Source: Oceanimonas smirnovii ATCC BAA-899
GTDB lineage: Bacteria > Pseudomonadota > Gammaproteobacteria > Enterobacterales > Aeromonadaceae
NCBI RefSeq assembly: GCF_000381965.1
Contig: NZ_KB908468.1
Coordinates: 1-64,000, forward strand
Length of the DNA: 64,000 nt
Direction: 5' to 3'
A program made the translations under genes and the position numbers. The notes below the pieces were generated by a model, which did no database searches, was not told where the DNA came from, and saw only the letters and a program-made list of their open reading frames with translations. Of the stretch, positions 53,039 to 61,919 are shown in pieces (position 1 is the first letter of the stretch; every line of letters starts with the position of its first letter).

Positions 53039-55306
53039 ATGAGTTTACGCAGAAAGTGGATAAGTGCACCGGCATTCAATACTTTTAAAAAGGTATTACC
53101 GCCGCTGTCGGCAACCGAGCGTGAAGCCATGGAAGCCGGCTCGGTCTGGTGGGACGGTGAGCTGTTCAGCGGCCGGCCCGACTGGTCGAAATTACTGGCC
53201 TATGGCCCGTCCGAACTCAGCGAGCGGGAACAGTCATTTCTTGATAACGAAGTGGAAACCCTGCTGGCCATGCTGGATGATTACCAGATTGTCAGCGAAG
53301 AGCGGGAGTTACCCGAGCCGGTATGGGACTATCTGCGCAGCAATGGCTTTTTCTCTCTGATCATTCCTGAGTCTTATGGCGGGCTGGAATTTTCTGCGTT
53401 TGCCAATTCCACCATAGTGGCCCGTATTGCCAGTCGCAGTACCAGTGCTTCTGTTACCGTGATGGTGCCCAATTCGCTGGGTCCCGGCGAGCTGTTAACC
53501 CATTACGGCACCGAAGCCCAGAAAAACCGCTGGCTGCCCGGCCTTGCCAATGGCACCGAAATTCCCTGTTTTGCGCTTACCGGCCCCGAAGCCGGCTCTG
53601 ACGCCGGTGCCATTCCCGACAGTGGCGTGGTGTGTATGGGCGAATATGACGGCAAGGAGGTGCTGGGCCTGCGCCTGAACTGGGACAAGCGCTACATTAC
53701 ACTGGCTCCCCGCGCGACCGTGCTGGGGCTGGCGTTCAAACTGTACGATCCCGACGGCTTACTGGGCGACAACAAGGAGCCGGGCATTACCTGTGCACTT
53801 ATTCCTACTTCACACCCGGGTGTCGAAACCGGCGACCGGCACCTGCCCATGGGACTGGCGTTTTTAAACGGCACCACCCGTGGCAAAGATGTATTTATTC
53901 CCATCGACTGGATTATCGGCGGCCCTGACTATGCCGGCCGTGGCTGGCGTATGCTGGTGGAGTGCCTGTCGGCAGGACGGGGTATCTCGTTGCCGGCACT
54001 GGGCGCGGCCAGTGGCCATCTGGCTACCCTCAGTACCAGTGCCTATTCGGTAGTGCGTAAACAGTTTGGTCTGTCTATCGGCCGTTTTGAAGGCGTTCAG
54101 GAGGCCATGGCCCGTATCGGCGGTCTGACCTACCAGCTGGAAGCGGCCCGCCGGCTCACTACCAGAGCGCTGGACTCCGGTGAAAGTCCGGCCATCGTAA
54201 CGGCCATATCCAAATATCACATGACCGAAATGGCCCGCACCGTGATGAACGACGCCATGGACGTGCACGCGGGCAAGGCCATTCAGATGGGTCCCAAAAA
54301 CTACCTGGCCCACAATTACATGGGCATGCCCATTGCCATTACCGTAGAAGGGGCCAATATTCTCACCCGCAACCTGATGATCTTTGGTCAGGGAGCCACC
54401 CGCTGTCACCCCTATGTGCTGAAAGAAATGGAAGCTGCCGCCAATCCCGATGAAAAGGCGGCGCTGGAGCAGTTCGACAAGCTGTTGTTCAGTCATATTC
54501 GCTTTGCCACCGGTAATGCGGCCGGGGCTCTGTGGCAGGGGCTGACCGGAGCCCGCTTTAACAACTCACCGGTGTCCGGTGAAACGGCGGTGTATTATCG
54601 CCAGCTCAGTCGTATGAGCCGGGCGCTGGCATTGTGTGCCGATGTGTCCATGCTGATGCTGGGGGGCGATCTCAAGCGTAAAGAAATGCTCTCGGCCCGG
54701 CTGGGAGATGTGCTCAGCCACCTTTATCTGGCCAGTGCCACCCTGAAATACTTTGAGGATAATGGCCGTCAGTCACAAGATCTGCCTTTTGTGCATTATG
54801 CGGTCAGCCGCAACCTGCACCTGATAGGTGAAGCCCTGAGCGGATTTTTGCAGAACTTCCCTAACAGGGCAGTGGCTTTTACCCTTAAAGCGCTGGTATT
54901 CCCGTTGGGTAATCGTTATCGCATGCCCTCAGACCGTTATGTGCACGGTATCTGTAAGCAGCTGATGAAACCAGGTGGCATACGAGACCGGCTGTCGGCA
55001 CTGTGTTACCGGCCAGCCGCCAGTGAACCCGGCCTGGGTGAACTGGAAGCGGCCTTTGAAGCCATGGTGGCGGTCGCCAGTCTGGACAAAAAAATTGCCA
55101 AGGCGCAGAAAGACGGCACCTTGCCGCGTAAGCTGGCGCTAAGGCCACTGCTGGAGCAGGCACAGCAGGCAGGTATTATCACAGAGAGTGAAGCCCAGCG
55201 GCTGAAACAGGCTGATGAGCTGCGTCGCAAGGCCATAGCGGTAGACAGTTTCGCGCCCGGTGTGCTCAGCCGTCAACAGCAGGTGAAAAAAGAAAATGCA
55301 GCCTGA
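53039..55306 (+). CDS. fadE: Acyl-CoA dehydrogenase FadE
   Basis: First oxidation step of fatty-acid beta-oxidation. 755 residues of the FadE/YafH type. Segments include NSLGPGELLTHYGTEAQKNRWLP, CFALTGPEAGSDAGAIPD, MLVECLSAGRGISLPALGAASG, and ITVEGANILTRNLMIFGQGATRCHPYV. The start MSLRRKWISAPAFNTFKKVLPP corresponds to about residue 60 of E. coli FadE, so the hydrophobic N-terminal membrane part of the E. coli protein is missing. AGGAGG precedes the ATG at good distance. Followed 3 nt later by eda, apparently in one operon. Confidence 0.95.
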   Translation: MSLRRKWISAPAFNTFKKVLPPLSATEREAMEAGSVWWDGELFSGRPDWSKLLAYGPSELSEREQSFLDNEVETLLAMLDDYQIVSEERELPEPVWDYLRSNGFFSLIIPESYGGLEFSAFANSTIVARIASRSTSASVTVMVPNSLGPGELLTHYGTEAQKNRWLPGLANGTEIPCFALTGPEAGSDAGAIPDSGVVCMGEYDGKEVLGLRLNWDKRYITLAPRATVLGLAFKLYDPDGLLGDNKEPGITCALIPTSHPGVETGDRHLPMGLAFLNGTTRGKDVFIPIDWIIGGPDYAGRGWRMLVECLSAGRGISLPALGAASGHLATLSTSAYSVVRKQFGLSIGRFEGVQEAMARIGGLTYQLEAARRLTTRALDSGESPAIVTAISKYHMTEMARTVMNDAMDVHAGKAIQMGPKNYLAHNYMGMPIAITVEGANILTRNLMIFGQGATRCHPYVLKEMEAAANPDEKAALEQFDKLLFSHIRFATGNAAGALWQGLTGARFNNSPVSGETAVYYRQLSRMSRALALCADVSMLMLGGDLKRKEMLSARLGDVLSHLYLASATLKYFEDNGRQSQDLPFVHYAVSRNLHLIGEALSGFLQNFPNRAVAFTLKALVFPLGNRYRMPSDRYVHGICKQLMKPGGIRDRLSALCYRPAASEPGLGELEAAFEAMVAVASLDKKIAKAQKDGTLPRKLALRPLLEQAQQAGIITESEAQRLKQADELRRKAIAVDSFAPGVLSRQQQVKKENAA

Positions 55307-55309
55307 TCC

Positions 55310-55936
55310 ATGAGTGATATTATCCAGCAACTTGGCAGCCGGCGGTTGCTGCCATTGATCACTCTGGAGCAGCCGGCATCTGTGCTGTCCCTTGGCAGAG
55401 TGCTGGAAGATAACGGCCTGCCGGTAGCGGAAATTACCTTTCGCACCCCAGCAGCTGCCGATGCCATTGCGTTGCTGCGCCGGCACCATCCGCATATGCT
55501 GATTGGTGCCGGTACCATCCTTAACCGGCAACAGGCACTGGCTGCCAAAACAGCCGGTGCCGATTTTATGGTATCCCCCGGGTTTAACCCCAATACAGTG
55601 ACGGCCTGCCGGGAGCTGGATATTCCCATTATTCCCGGGGTTAATAATGCCAGCACCATAGAGGCAGCGCTGGAAATGGGCCTGACTACACTCAAGTTTT
55701 TTCCGGCCGAGCCGTCGGGAGGCGTTGCCATGCTGAGCGCCCTGCTCGGGCCCTTTGGTCAGCTTAGTGTGCTGCCCACAGGGGGGATTGATACCAATAA
55801 CCTCGGAGATTATCTGGCCATACCACAAGTGCTGGCGTGCGGCGGCTCCTGGCTGGCCTCGCCGGAGCTTATCAAGGCAGAAAACTGGCAGGAAGTTGCC
55901 CGGCGCGTGCGGCAGGCGGTGGCGTTAAGCCAGTAA
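55310..55936 (+). CDS. eda: KHG/KDPG aldolase
   Basis: Cleaves 2-keto-3-deoxy-6-phosphogluconate to pyruvate and glyceraldehyde 3-phosphate, last step of the Entner-Doudoroff pathway. 208 residues, a TIM barrel. The base Glu is in VAEITFRTPAAADA, the Schiff-base Lys in LKFFPAEPSGG, and the phosphate site in LPTGGIDTNN. It begins 3 nt after fadE, unusual because eda normally follows edd. Its promoter is probably that of psrA-fadE unless an internal one exists. Confidence 0.95.
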   Translation: MSDIIQQLGSRRLLPLITLEQPASVLSLGRVLEDNGLPVAEITFRTPAAADAIALLRRHHPHMLIGAGTILNRQQALAAKTAGADFMVSPGFNPNTVTACRELDIPIIPGVNNASTIEAALEMGLTTLKFFPAEPSGGVAMLSALLGPFGQLSVLPTGGIDTNNLGDYLAIPQVLACGGSWLASPELIKAENWQEVARRVRQAVALSQ

Positions 55937-55939
55937 AAA

Positions 55940-55966
55940 GGCCGGACTACACGTCCGGCCTTTTTT
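55940..55966. terminator. Terminator of psrA-fadE-eda, probably bidirectional
   Basis: GGCCGGAC-TACAC-GTCCGGCC followed by T6, preceded by A5. It can also serve convergent pykA. Confidence 0.92.
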
Positions 55967-55970
55967 ATAT

Positions 55971-56034
55971 TGTCATCCCGGCGAAGGCCGGAATCCACTC
56001 TGTTATGGACTCCGGGTCAGGCCCGGAGTGACGG
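55971..56034. repeat. Dispersed intergenic repeat (TGTCATCCCGGCGAAGGCCGG type)
   Basis: The stretch has the common proteobacterial repeat pattern TGTCATCCCGGCGAAGG...CCGGAATCCA and a hairpin ACTCCGGG-TCAGG-CCCGGAGT (56009-56029), ending AGTGACGG. Elements of this sequence are frequent between genes in many proteobacteria. No coding function. Confidence 0.8.
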
Positions 56035-56042
56035 TATCTCGC

Positions 56043-57482
56043 TTATTCTACCGTCAGAATTTTGCAGGTATTGGTGCTGCCCACCACTTCCATCATGTCA
56101 CCGTGGGTCAGCAATACCAGGTCACCGCTGTTTACATGGCCGGCTTCTTTCAGAATGGCAATGGCATTACGGCAGGTTTCAGAGATATTTTTGGTCTCGT
56201 CAGCCTTGAAGTAAACCGGGGTAACACCACGGAACAGGTTGGCCCAGGACAGGGTTTTTTCTTCCTGAGACAGGGCAAAAATCGGCAGACCGGAGCTGAT
56301 GCGGGACAGCAGCAGCGGCGTAGTACCGGAATGAGTCAGTGCCACAATGGCCTTTACACCCTGCAGGTGGTTGGCGGCATACATGGTGGACATGGCTACG
56401 GTTTCTTCCACCGACGTAAAGGTAAAGTTCATGCGGTGGTTGGAGACATTGATGCTGGGGTGCTTTTCGGCACCCAGGCACACTTCGGCCATGGCTTTTA
56501 CGGTTTCTACCGGAAAGTCACCGGCAGCGGTTTCCGCAGACAGCATAACGGCATCAGTGCCGTCCAGCACGGCGTTGGCCACGTCCATCACTTCGGCACG
56601 AGTAGGCAGCGGCGCGGTGATCATCGACTCCATCATCTGAGTTGCAGTAATCACCACCCGGTTCAGGCGGCGGCTGGTGCGGATCAGTTTTTTCTGCACG
56701 CCCACCAGCTCGGGGTCGCCGATTTCCACGCCCAGATCACCACGGGCTACCATGACGGCGTCTGATGCCAGCACCACGTCTTCCATGGCGGCATCGGTTG
56801 CTACCGCTTCGGCGCGCTCTACCTTGGCCACCAGTTTGGCATTACTGCCGGCAGCGCGTGCCAGTTCACGGGCAATGCGCATGTCTTCACCGGTGCGGGG
56901 GAAGGAAACGGCCAGATAGTCCACGCCAATTTTGGCCGCGGTTTTGATGTCTTCTTTATCTTTGTCGGTCAGGGCCGGAGCAGACAGGCCGCCGCCTTTC
57001 TTGTTGATGCCCTTGTTGTTGGACAAGGGGCCGGCCACGGTCACTTCGGTCAGTACCTTGTTGCCTTCCACGCCTTCAACACGCAGCTGTACGCGGCCGT
57101 CGTCAAGCAGCAGAATGTCGCCGTTTTTAACGTCTTTGGGCAGCTCTTTATAGTCAATGCCCACGGCCTGCTGGTTACCTTCGCCCTTGGGCAGATCGGC
57201 GTCGAGAACGAACTTGTCGCCGATATTCAGCTGAATTTTACCGTCTTTAAAGGTGGAAACACGGATCTTGGGACCCTGCAGGTCACCCAGAATGGCCACG
57301 TGCTTGCCCAGTTTTTTGGCAATTTCCCGCACCTGGTTGGCACGGTTCATATGATCTTCCGGGGTACCGTGAGAAAAGTTCATGCGAACCACGTTAGCAC
57401 CGGCGGCAATAATACCTTCAAGGTTATTATCGCGATCGGTAGCAGGACCCAGAGTGGTAACAATCTTGGTGCGTCTTAACAT
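56043..57482 (-). CDS. pykA: Pyruvate kinase (PykA type)
   Basis: Last step of glycolysis: phosphoenolpyruvate to pyruvate with ATP synthesis. 479 residues, near identical in length to E. coli PykA (480). It begins [21 protein letters not shown] and has [21 protein letters not shown], the catalytic [12 protein letters not shown], and [10 protein letters not shown] motifs. ATG 57482 follows GGAG. A long (546 bp) upstream region separates it from hexR; the pair is also adjacent in E. coli. Confidence 0.96.
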   Translation of the reverse strand: MLRRTKIVTTLGPATDRDNNLEGIIAAGANVVRMNFSHGTPEDHMNRANQVREIAKKLGKHVAILGDLQGPKIRVSTFKDGKIQLNIGDKFVLDADLPKGEGNQQAVGIDYKELPKDVKNGDILLLDDGRVQLRVEGVEGNKVLTEVTVAGPLSNNKGINKKGGGLSAPALTDKDKEDIKTAAKIGVDYLAVSFPRTGEDMRIARELARAAGSNAKLVAKVERAEAVATDAAMEDVVLASDAVMVARGDLGVEIGDPELVGVQKKLIRTSRRLNRVVITATQMMESMITAPLPTRAEVMDVANAVLDGTDAVMLSAETAAGDFPVETVKAMAEVCLGAEKHPSINVSNHRMNFTFTSVEETVAMSTMYAANHLQGVKAIVALTHSGTTPLLLSRISSGLPIFALSQEEKTLSWANLFRGVTPVYFKADETKNISETCRNAIAILKEAGHVNSGDLVLLTHGDMMEVVGSTNTCKILTVE

Positions 57483-58028
57483 GAGAGACTCCAATTGGAA
57501 GAAAAAATGAATACGACAGGTAAAACAGAATTGTATTTCAGAGTGAAAGCGCCCGGTTGTGAAAAGGTCCGGAAACTATCGCCAGTAGCAGGAGAGACGG
57601 CTTCATCCTGAGCCGGAGCTGACGATTGATGATAAGGCCATGGTGTGCTCACAGTCTGACGCTTCATCCTTGGTTTATGTAATTGTTATCGATGATAACT
57701 GAAGCGATAGCAAAAGTGTAGACGAGATCACAAAAATGCTGAGGTTTTGAAAAGACCTTGATGCAGGTCAAAGTTCGCGTTGAGTGGCAGCATAAGCAGA
57801 TGTATGAATGATGACAAGTTAATGATTTTTAAAATAAATAATTAAAAAGATACAAGGGGAAGGGAGGGCTGTGAATGGTTTATGATACAATCTGAGCGAA
57901 ATGAGTATGCAGAATAATGCGATTTTTGTGTCTGATTGCTTGTAACATTTTCACCGCTGGTTAACAAAAGCAACAGCAGGGCAGGGCAAACACAGGCAGC
58001 ATGCAGAACCACGCCGCCTTTATCATGG
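57483..58028. other. Long noncoding region between hexR and pykA
   Basis: 546 bp with no supported gene; a 63-codon frame next to pykA has no binding site. It contains an FNR-like box (57758-57771) and a 6-3-6 palindrome GTTATC-GAT-GATAAC (57685-57699). A TTATCGAT core also occurs upstream of hexR (in ATATCGATAACC near 58932), which suggests a shared regulator. Confidence 0.5.
57758..57771. promoter_or_regulatory. FNR-like box upstream of pykA
   Basis: TTGAT-GCAG-GTCAA matches TTGAT-N4-ATCAA at 9 of 10 positions, 276 bp before the pykA start codon. It suggests oxygen control of pyruvate kinase. Confidence 0.5.
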
Positions 58029-58880
58029 TTATAGATGAGGGCTGTCAAAGCGGGAGTTTTTAATGCCTTCTTTTACCTTTTTCAGGTTTTCGCGAAAACG
58101 GGCACCCCGGCGCAGAATAAAGCCGGTGGCAAGTACGTCGATCAGTACCATCTGTGCCAGCCGTGACGCCATGGGCAGATAGACGTCTGTGTCTTCCGGC
58201 ACATCCATCGACAGCACCACATTACATTCCCGGGCCAGGGGAGAGTCCTTGGCGGTCAGGCCAATCACCACGGCGTCATTCTGTCTGGCCAGCTGGGCTA
58301 CTTCCACCAGTGCCTTGGTGCGACCAGTATGGGAAATCAGTACCACCACATCGCCTTCGATGCTGGCAATGCAGCTCATGCGCATCATCACCACATCATC
58401 AAAGCATTGCACCGGCACATTAAAACGAAAGAATTTATTCATGGCATCGTGTGCTACCGCAGAAGACGCGCCCAGCCCAAAAAAAGACAGCTTGCGGGCC
58501 TGGGTCATGATGTCTACACAGCGGTTGACCGCCTGAGGATCCAGGCTTTGGCGGGCCGAGTCGAGGCAGGCCATGCTGGATTCAAAAATCTTGGCGGTAT
58601 ACGACTCGGGGCCGTCGTCTTCTTCTACATGACGATTTACATAAGGTGTGCCATTGGCCAGGCTCTGGGCAAGGTGCAGTTTGAAGTCAGGAAAGCCTTT
58701 GGTGTCGAGCCGGCGGCAGAAGCGGTTTACCGTGGGCTCGCTTACGTCGGCCAGCTTGGCCAGAGCGGCAATACTGGAGTGAATGGCGGTCTGGGGAGAA
58801 GCCAGAATGACTTCGGCTACTTTGCGCTCAGACTTGCTGAAACTGTCGAGATTTTTGGTAATTTTTTCCAATGTATTCAT
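58029..58880 (-). CDS. hexR: HexR, RpiR-family regulator of central carbon metabolism
   Basis: A 283-residue regulator. The N-terminal helix-turn-helix (about 1-77, LDSFSKSERKVAEVIL...ADVSEPTVNRFCRRL) is followed by a SIS sugar-phosphate domain (about 120-250, LSFFGLGASSAVAHDA, VVVLISHTGRTKALVE). HexR senses KDPG and controls genes of the Entner-Doudoroff pathway, glycolysis and gluconeogenesis. ATG 58880 follows GGAAG. It lies beside pykA and 2 kb from eda, both typical targets. A HexR-like site lies upstream. Confidence 0.95.
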   Translation of the reverse strand: MNTLEKITKNLDSFSKSERKVAEVILASPQTAIHSSIAALAKLADVSEPTVNRFCRRLDTKGFPDFKLHLAQSLANGTPYVNRHVEEDDGPESYTAKIFESSMACLDSARQSLDPQAVNRCVDIMTQARKLSFFGLGASSAVAHDAMNKFFRFNVPVQCFDDVVMMRMSCIASIEGDVVVLISHTGRTKALVEVAQLARQNDAVVIGLTAKDSPLARECNVVLSMDVPEDTDVYLPMASRLAQMVLIDVLATGFILRRGARFRENLKKVKEGIKNSRFDSPHL

Positions 58881-59043
58881 CTGAACTTCCGGCTCAGTAA
58901 GGCGGGCGGTGCCCCACCTGAATGACACAAAATATCGATAACCACTATACAGGACAAGGACTCGGCGCGAGAGGCCTGATATACCAAAGTATGATAATTT
59001 CAGGCAAAAATCAGACGGATGCTGAAAAATAAACCAATAAAAC

Positions 59044-59058
59044 TGTAGTTAAACAACA
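59044..59058. promoter_or_regulatory. HexR-like binding site upstream of hexR
   Basis: TGTAGTTAAACAACA agrees at 13 of 15 positions with TGTARTTWAATTACA, the HexR motif as I recall it. It lies about 165 bp before hexR, in the gap to rimO, and could serve autoregulation. Confidence 0.45.
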
Positions 59059-59087
59059 AATGAAATGAATTAACAACACACGATTAT

Positions 59088-59111
59088 AAAAAAGCCCCGT
59101 CAACCGGGGCT
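59088..59111 (-). terminator. Terminator of rimO
   Basis: AGCCCCG-TCAAC-CGGGGCT; on the minus strand it is followed by a U-run (A6 at 59088-59093). Confidence 0.9.
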
Positions 59112-59128
59112 GTTATTCACCACTCTTT

Positions 59129-60442
59129 TCAGGCCAGCTCGGCCCAGAGATCGTATTCGTCGGAATGGGTCACGGTGACGGTCACCATATCACCGGGCTT
59201 GAGGCTGGTTTCGCCGTTCAGATAGACCATGCCGTCAATTTCCGGTGCATCGGCGCTGGAGCGACCAATGGCACCTTCTTCGTCCACCTCATCAATCAGC
59301 ACCTTGATGGTTTTGCCCACCTTTTGTGCCAGACGACGAGTAGAAATCTGCTGCTGCAGCGCCATAAAGCGCTCATAGCGTTCCTGTTTAACTTCTTCCG
59401 GCACCGGATCCGCCAGCTCGTTGGCGCGGGCACCTTCCACCGGGCTGTAGGTAAAGCAACCCACGCGATCCAGCTCGGCCTGTTCAATAAAGTCGAGCAG
59501 CATTTGAAAGTCTTCCTCGGTCTCGCCGGGAAAGCCCACAATAAAGGTGGAGCGAATAGTGAGCTCGGGGCAGATTTCGCGCCAGCGGCGAATACGCTCG
59601 AGGGTGCGCTCTACCGCGCCGGGGCGCTTCATTAACTTGAGAATGCGCGGGCTGGCGTGCTGCAGCGGAATATCCAGATAGGGCAGTATCTTGCCGTCGC
59701 GCATCAGCGGGATCAGATCGTCAACGTGCGGGTAGGGGTACACATAGTGCAGTCGCACCCAGACGCCCATTTTACCCAGCTCTTCACACAGGGCCTGAAT
59801 ATGGGTCTTGACCGGGGTGCCGCTGGCAAAACCGGTTTTGTGCTTCACGTCTACGCCATAGGCGGAGGTGTCCTGGGAGATCACCAGCAGCTCTTTTACA
59901 CCGGCATCCGCCAGCCGGCCGGCTTCTGCCAGCACATCCCCGATGGGGCGGCTGTCCAGATCGCCGCGCATGGACGGAATAATGCAGAAGGTGCACTTGT
60001 GGTTGCAGCCTTCGGAAATTTTCAGATAGGCATAGTGCTTGGGCGTGAGTTTTACTCCCTGCTCCGGCACCAGGTTCAAAAAGGGGTTGTATTCCGGACG
60101 GGGCACATAGCGGTGCACATGCTCCAGCACCTGCTCGTAGGAATGAGGGCCGGTAATTTCCAGCACCTTGGGGTGCACTTCACGAATTTGATCTTCCTTG
60201 GCACCCAGGCAACCGGTAACGATGACCTTGCCGTTTTCGTTCAGGGCTTCGCCAATGGCTTCCAGGGATTCCTGAACGGCACTGTCGATAAAACCACAGG
60301 TATTGACGATCACCATATCGGCATCATCGTAAGAAGGTACTACGTCATAACCTTCGATACGCAGCTGGGTCAGAATACGCTCGGAGTCGACCAGGTTTTT
60401 CGGGCAGCCGAGAGACACAAAGCCAATACGGGGAACAGACAT
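59129..60442 (-). CDS. rimO: Ribosomal protein S12 methylthiotransferase RimO
   Basis: Methylthiolates an Asp of ribosomal protein S12. 437 residues in three parts: N-terminal cluster domain ([31 protein letters not shown]: three Cys), radical-SAM domain with CNHKCTFC, and a C-terminal TRAM domain (about 375-437). The start is ATG 60442; GTG 60448 is the alternative. Monocistronic with its own terminator. Confidence 0.96.
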   Translation of the reverse strand: MSVPRIGFVSLGCPKNLVDSERILTQLRIEGYDVVPSYDDADMVIVNTCGFIDSAVQESLEAIGEALNENGKVIVTGCLGAKEDQIREVHPKVLEITGPHSYEQVLEHVHRYVPRPEYNPFLNLVPEQGVKLTPKHYAYLKISEGCNHKCTFCIIPSMRGDLDSRPIGDVLAEAGRLADAGVKELLVISQDTSAYGVDVKHKTGFASGTPVKTHIQALCEELGKMGVWVRLHYVYPYPHVDDLIPLMRDGKILPYLDIPLQHASPRILKLMKRPGAVERTLERIRRWREICPELTIRSTFIVGFPGETEEDFQMLLDFIEQAELDRVGCFTYSPVEGARANELADPVPEEVKQERYERFMALQQQISTRRLAQKVGKTIKVLIDEVDEEGAIGRSSADAPEIDGMVYLNGETSLKPGDMVTVTVTHSDEYDLWAELA

Positions 60443-60531
60443 ACTCACTAGATTGGACTCACTTTGAAGTACTGATATAAGAAAGGGCGCATTTTACACG
60501 GGAAAGGGCTGATTAAAAAAGCCCCAATAAC

Positions 60532-60558
60532 AAAAACACCCCGGCAGGCCGGGGTGTT
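60532..60558 (-). terminator. Terminator of sodB
   Basis: AACACCCCGG-CAGG-CCGGGGTGTT, followed on the minus strand by U-rich sequence (A5 at 60532-60536). Confidence 0.9.
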
Positions 60559-60574
60559 TTGCGCACAAGAAAAC

Positions 60575-61159
60575 TTACTTGGAGAAGTTTTCGGCAGCGA
60601 AGTCCCAGTTAACCAGGGCCCAGAAGGCTTTTACGTAGTCAGGACGCACGTTACGGTAATCGATGTAGTAAGCGTGCTCCCATACGTCACAGGTCAGCAG
60701 GGGAGTGATGCCGTCTTCGGTCAGCGGGCAGCCGGCGTTGGAGGTGTTTACCAGGCCTACGGTGCCGTCGGCCTTTTTCACCAGCCAGGTCCAGCCGGAG
60801 CCGAAGTTGGTCACGGCAGACTTGGTGAACTCTTCTTTAAAGGCATCGAAAGAGCCGAAAGCGGCCTTGATGGCATCGGCCAGGGCACCGGTAGGCTCGC
60901 CGCCACCGTTGGGAGACAGGCAGTTCCAGTAGAAGGTGTGGTTCCATACCTGAGCGGCGTTGTTGAATACACCACCGGTAGAAGTCTTGATGATGTCTTC
61001 CAGAGACTTGCCTTCGAACTCGGTGCCCGGAACCAGGTTGTTCAGGTTAACCACATAGGTGTTGTGGTGCTTGCCGTAGTGATATTCCAGGGTTTCCTGG
61101 GAGATATGCGGTTCCAGGGCGTTCTTGGCATAAGGCAGTGCGGGAAGTTCAAAAGCCAT
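60575..61159 (-). CDS. sodB: Iron superoxide dismutase SodB
   Basis: Dismutates superoxide in the cytoplasm. 194 residues, as E. coli SodB. Metal ligands: His in [17 protein letters not shown], His in VWNHTFYWN, and Asp/His in [12 protein letters not shown]. The Fe-type signature [11 protein letters not shown] and a Gln near NFGSGW... pattern favour iron over manganese. ATG 61159 follows GGAG. Divergent from grxD. A RyhB-type site was not sought in detail. Confidence 0.95.
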   Translation of the reverse strand: MAFELPALPYAKNALEPHISQETLEYHYGKHHNTYVVNLNNLVPGTEFEGKSLEDIIKTSTGGVFNNAAQVWNHTFYWNCLSPNGGGEPTGALADAIKAAFGSFDAFKEEFTKSAVTNFGSGWTWLVKKADGTVGLVNTSNAGCPLTEDGITPLLTCDVWEHAYYIDYRNVRPDYVKAFWALVNWDFAAENFSK

Positions 61160-61353
61160 GTTCAATTCTCCATTATTATGCGCCGGGTGAACCGGCGAAG
61201 ACATTGCTGCTTCTTGCTGATGACAGTGACGACCTCATACAGCTTAGTCGCACACCGCTAAATTGCTGAATAGATTGTAACAGTTTGCCCGCAGGCTAAA
61301 CAACAACAGCTTTTGTGCGGGTAACTGGGCCGGTAATTTATCGGTTCCGGCCC

Positions 61354-61381
61354 TTGAGACCGGCAGGGGATACAGTAGAAT
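61354..61381 (+). promoter_or_regulatory. Sigma-70 promoter of grxD
   Basis: TTGAGA (61354-61359), 16-nt spacer, TAGAAT (61376-61381). The grxD start codon is 32 nt downstream. Confidence 0.6.
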
Positions 61382-61413
61382 GGAATTTTTACACACTCTG
61401 GTCCGAGGTGGTC

Positions 61414-61752
61414 ATGGACACCATTGAAAAAATCAAATCCCAAATCGGTGAAAACCCCATTCTGCTGTATATGAAGGGCTCTCCCAAGTTTCCCAGCTGT
61501 GGTTTTTCCGCTCAGGCTTCCCAGGCACTGATGAACTGCGGCGAGCCGTTTGCCTATGTGGATATTCTGCAGAATCCGGAAATTCGTGCCGAGCTGCCCA
61601 AATACGCCAACTGGCCCACTTTTCCCCAGCTGTGGGTGGAAGGAGAGCTGATCGGCGGCTGCGACATCATCATTGAGATGTTCCAGCAGGGCGAGCTGCA
61701 GACCCTGATCAAGGAAACCGCCGCCAAACATCCCAAGCCTGAACAGGCCTGA
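61414..61752 (+). CDS. grxD: Monothiol glutaredoxin Grx4 (GrxD)
   Basis: A 112-residue monothiol glutaredoxin that binds a shared [2Fe-2S] cluster and helps iron-sulfur trafficking. The active site CGFS lies in KFPSCGFSAQAS. The preceding Lys of LYMKGSP and the glutathione-binding WPTFPQLWVEGELIGGCDI segment are typical. GAGGTGG precedes the ATG. Pairing with sodB across a divergent promoter region fits iron/oxidative stress. Confidence 0.96.
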   Translation: MDTIEKIKSQIGENPILLYMKGSPKFPSCGFSAQASQALMNCGEPFAYVDILQNPEIRAELPKYANWPTFPQLWVEGELIGGCDIIIEMFQQGELQTLIKETAAKHPKPEQA

Positions 61753-61919
61753 TTTCAAAAAGCAGGCGCAAGCCTGATCTTTGAAAACTAATGCAGTCAT
61801 GCCGGCCCTGAGCCGGCATCTTTTTGACTGGCGTCTGGGGGCCGAATGATTTGCCGGAATATCAGGACTCGCCCGGCCCGCCATTTACCAGTCCTGTTTA
61901 TCAACACGGTCATTCCCTC

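Noticed and set aside
55837..56031. Frame containing VIPAKAGIH
   Set aside because: This peptide is the well-known spurious translation of a dispersed intergenic repeat.
57476..57667. 63-codon minus-strand frame upstream of pykA
   Set aside because: No ribosome binding site, overlaps the pykA start and has no recognisable pattern.
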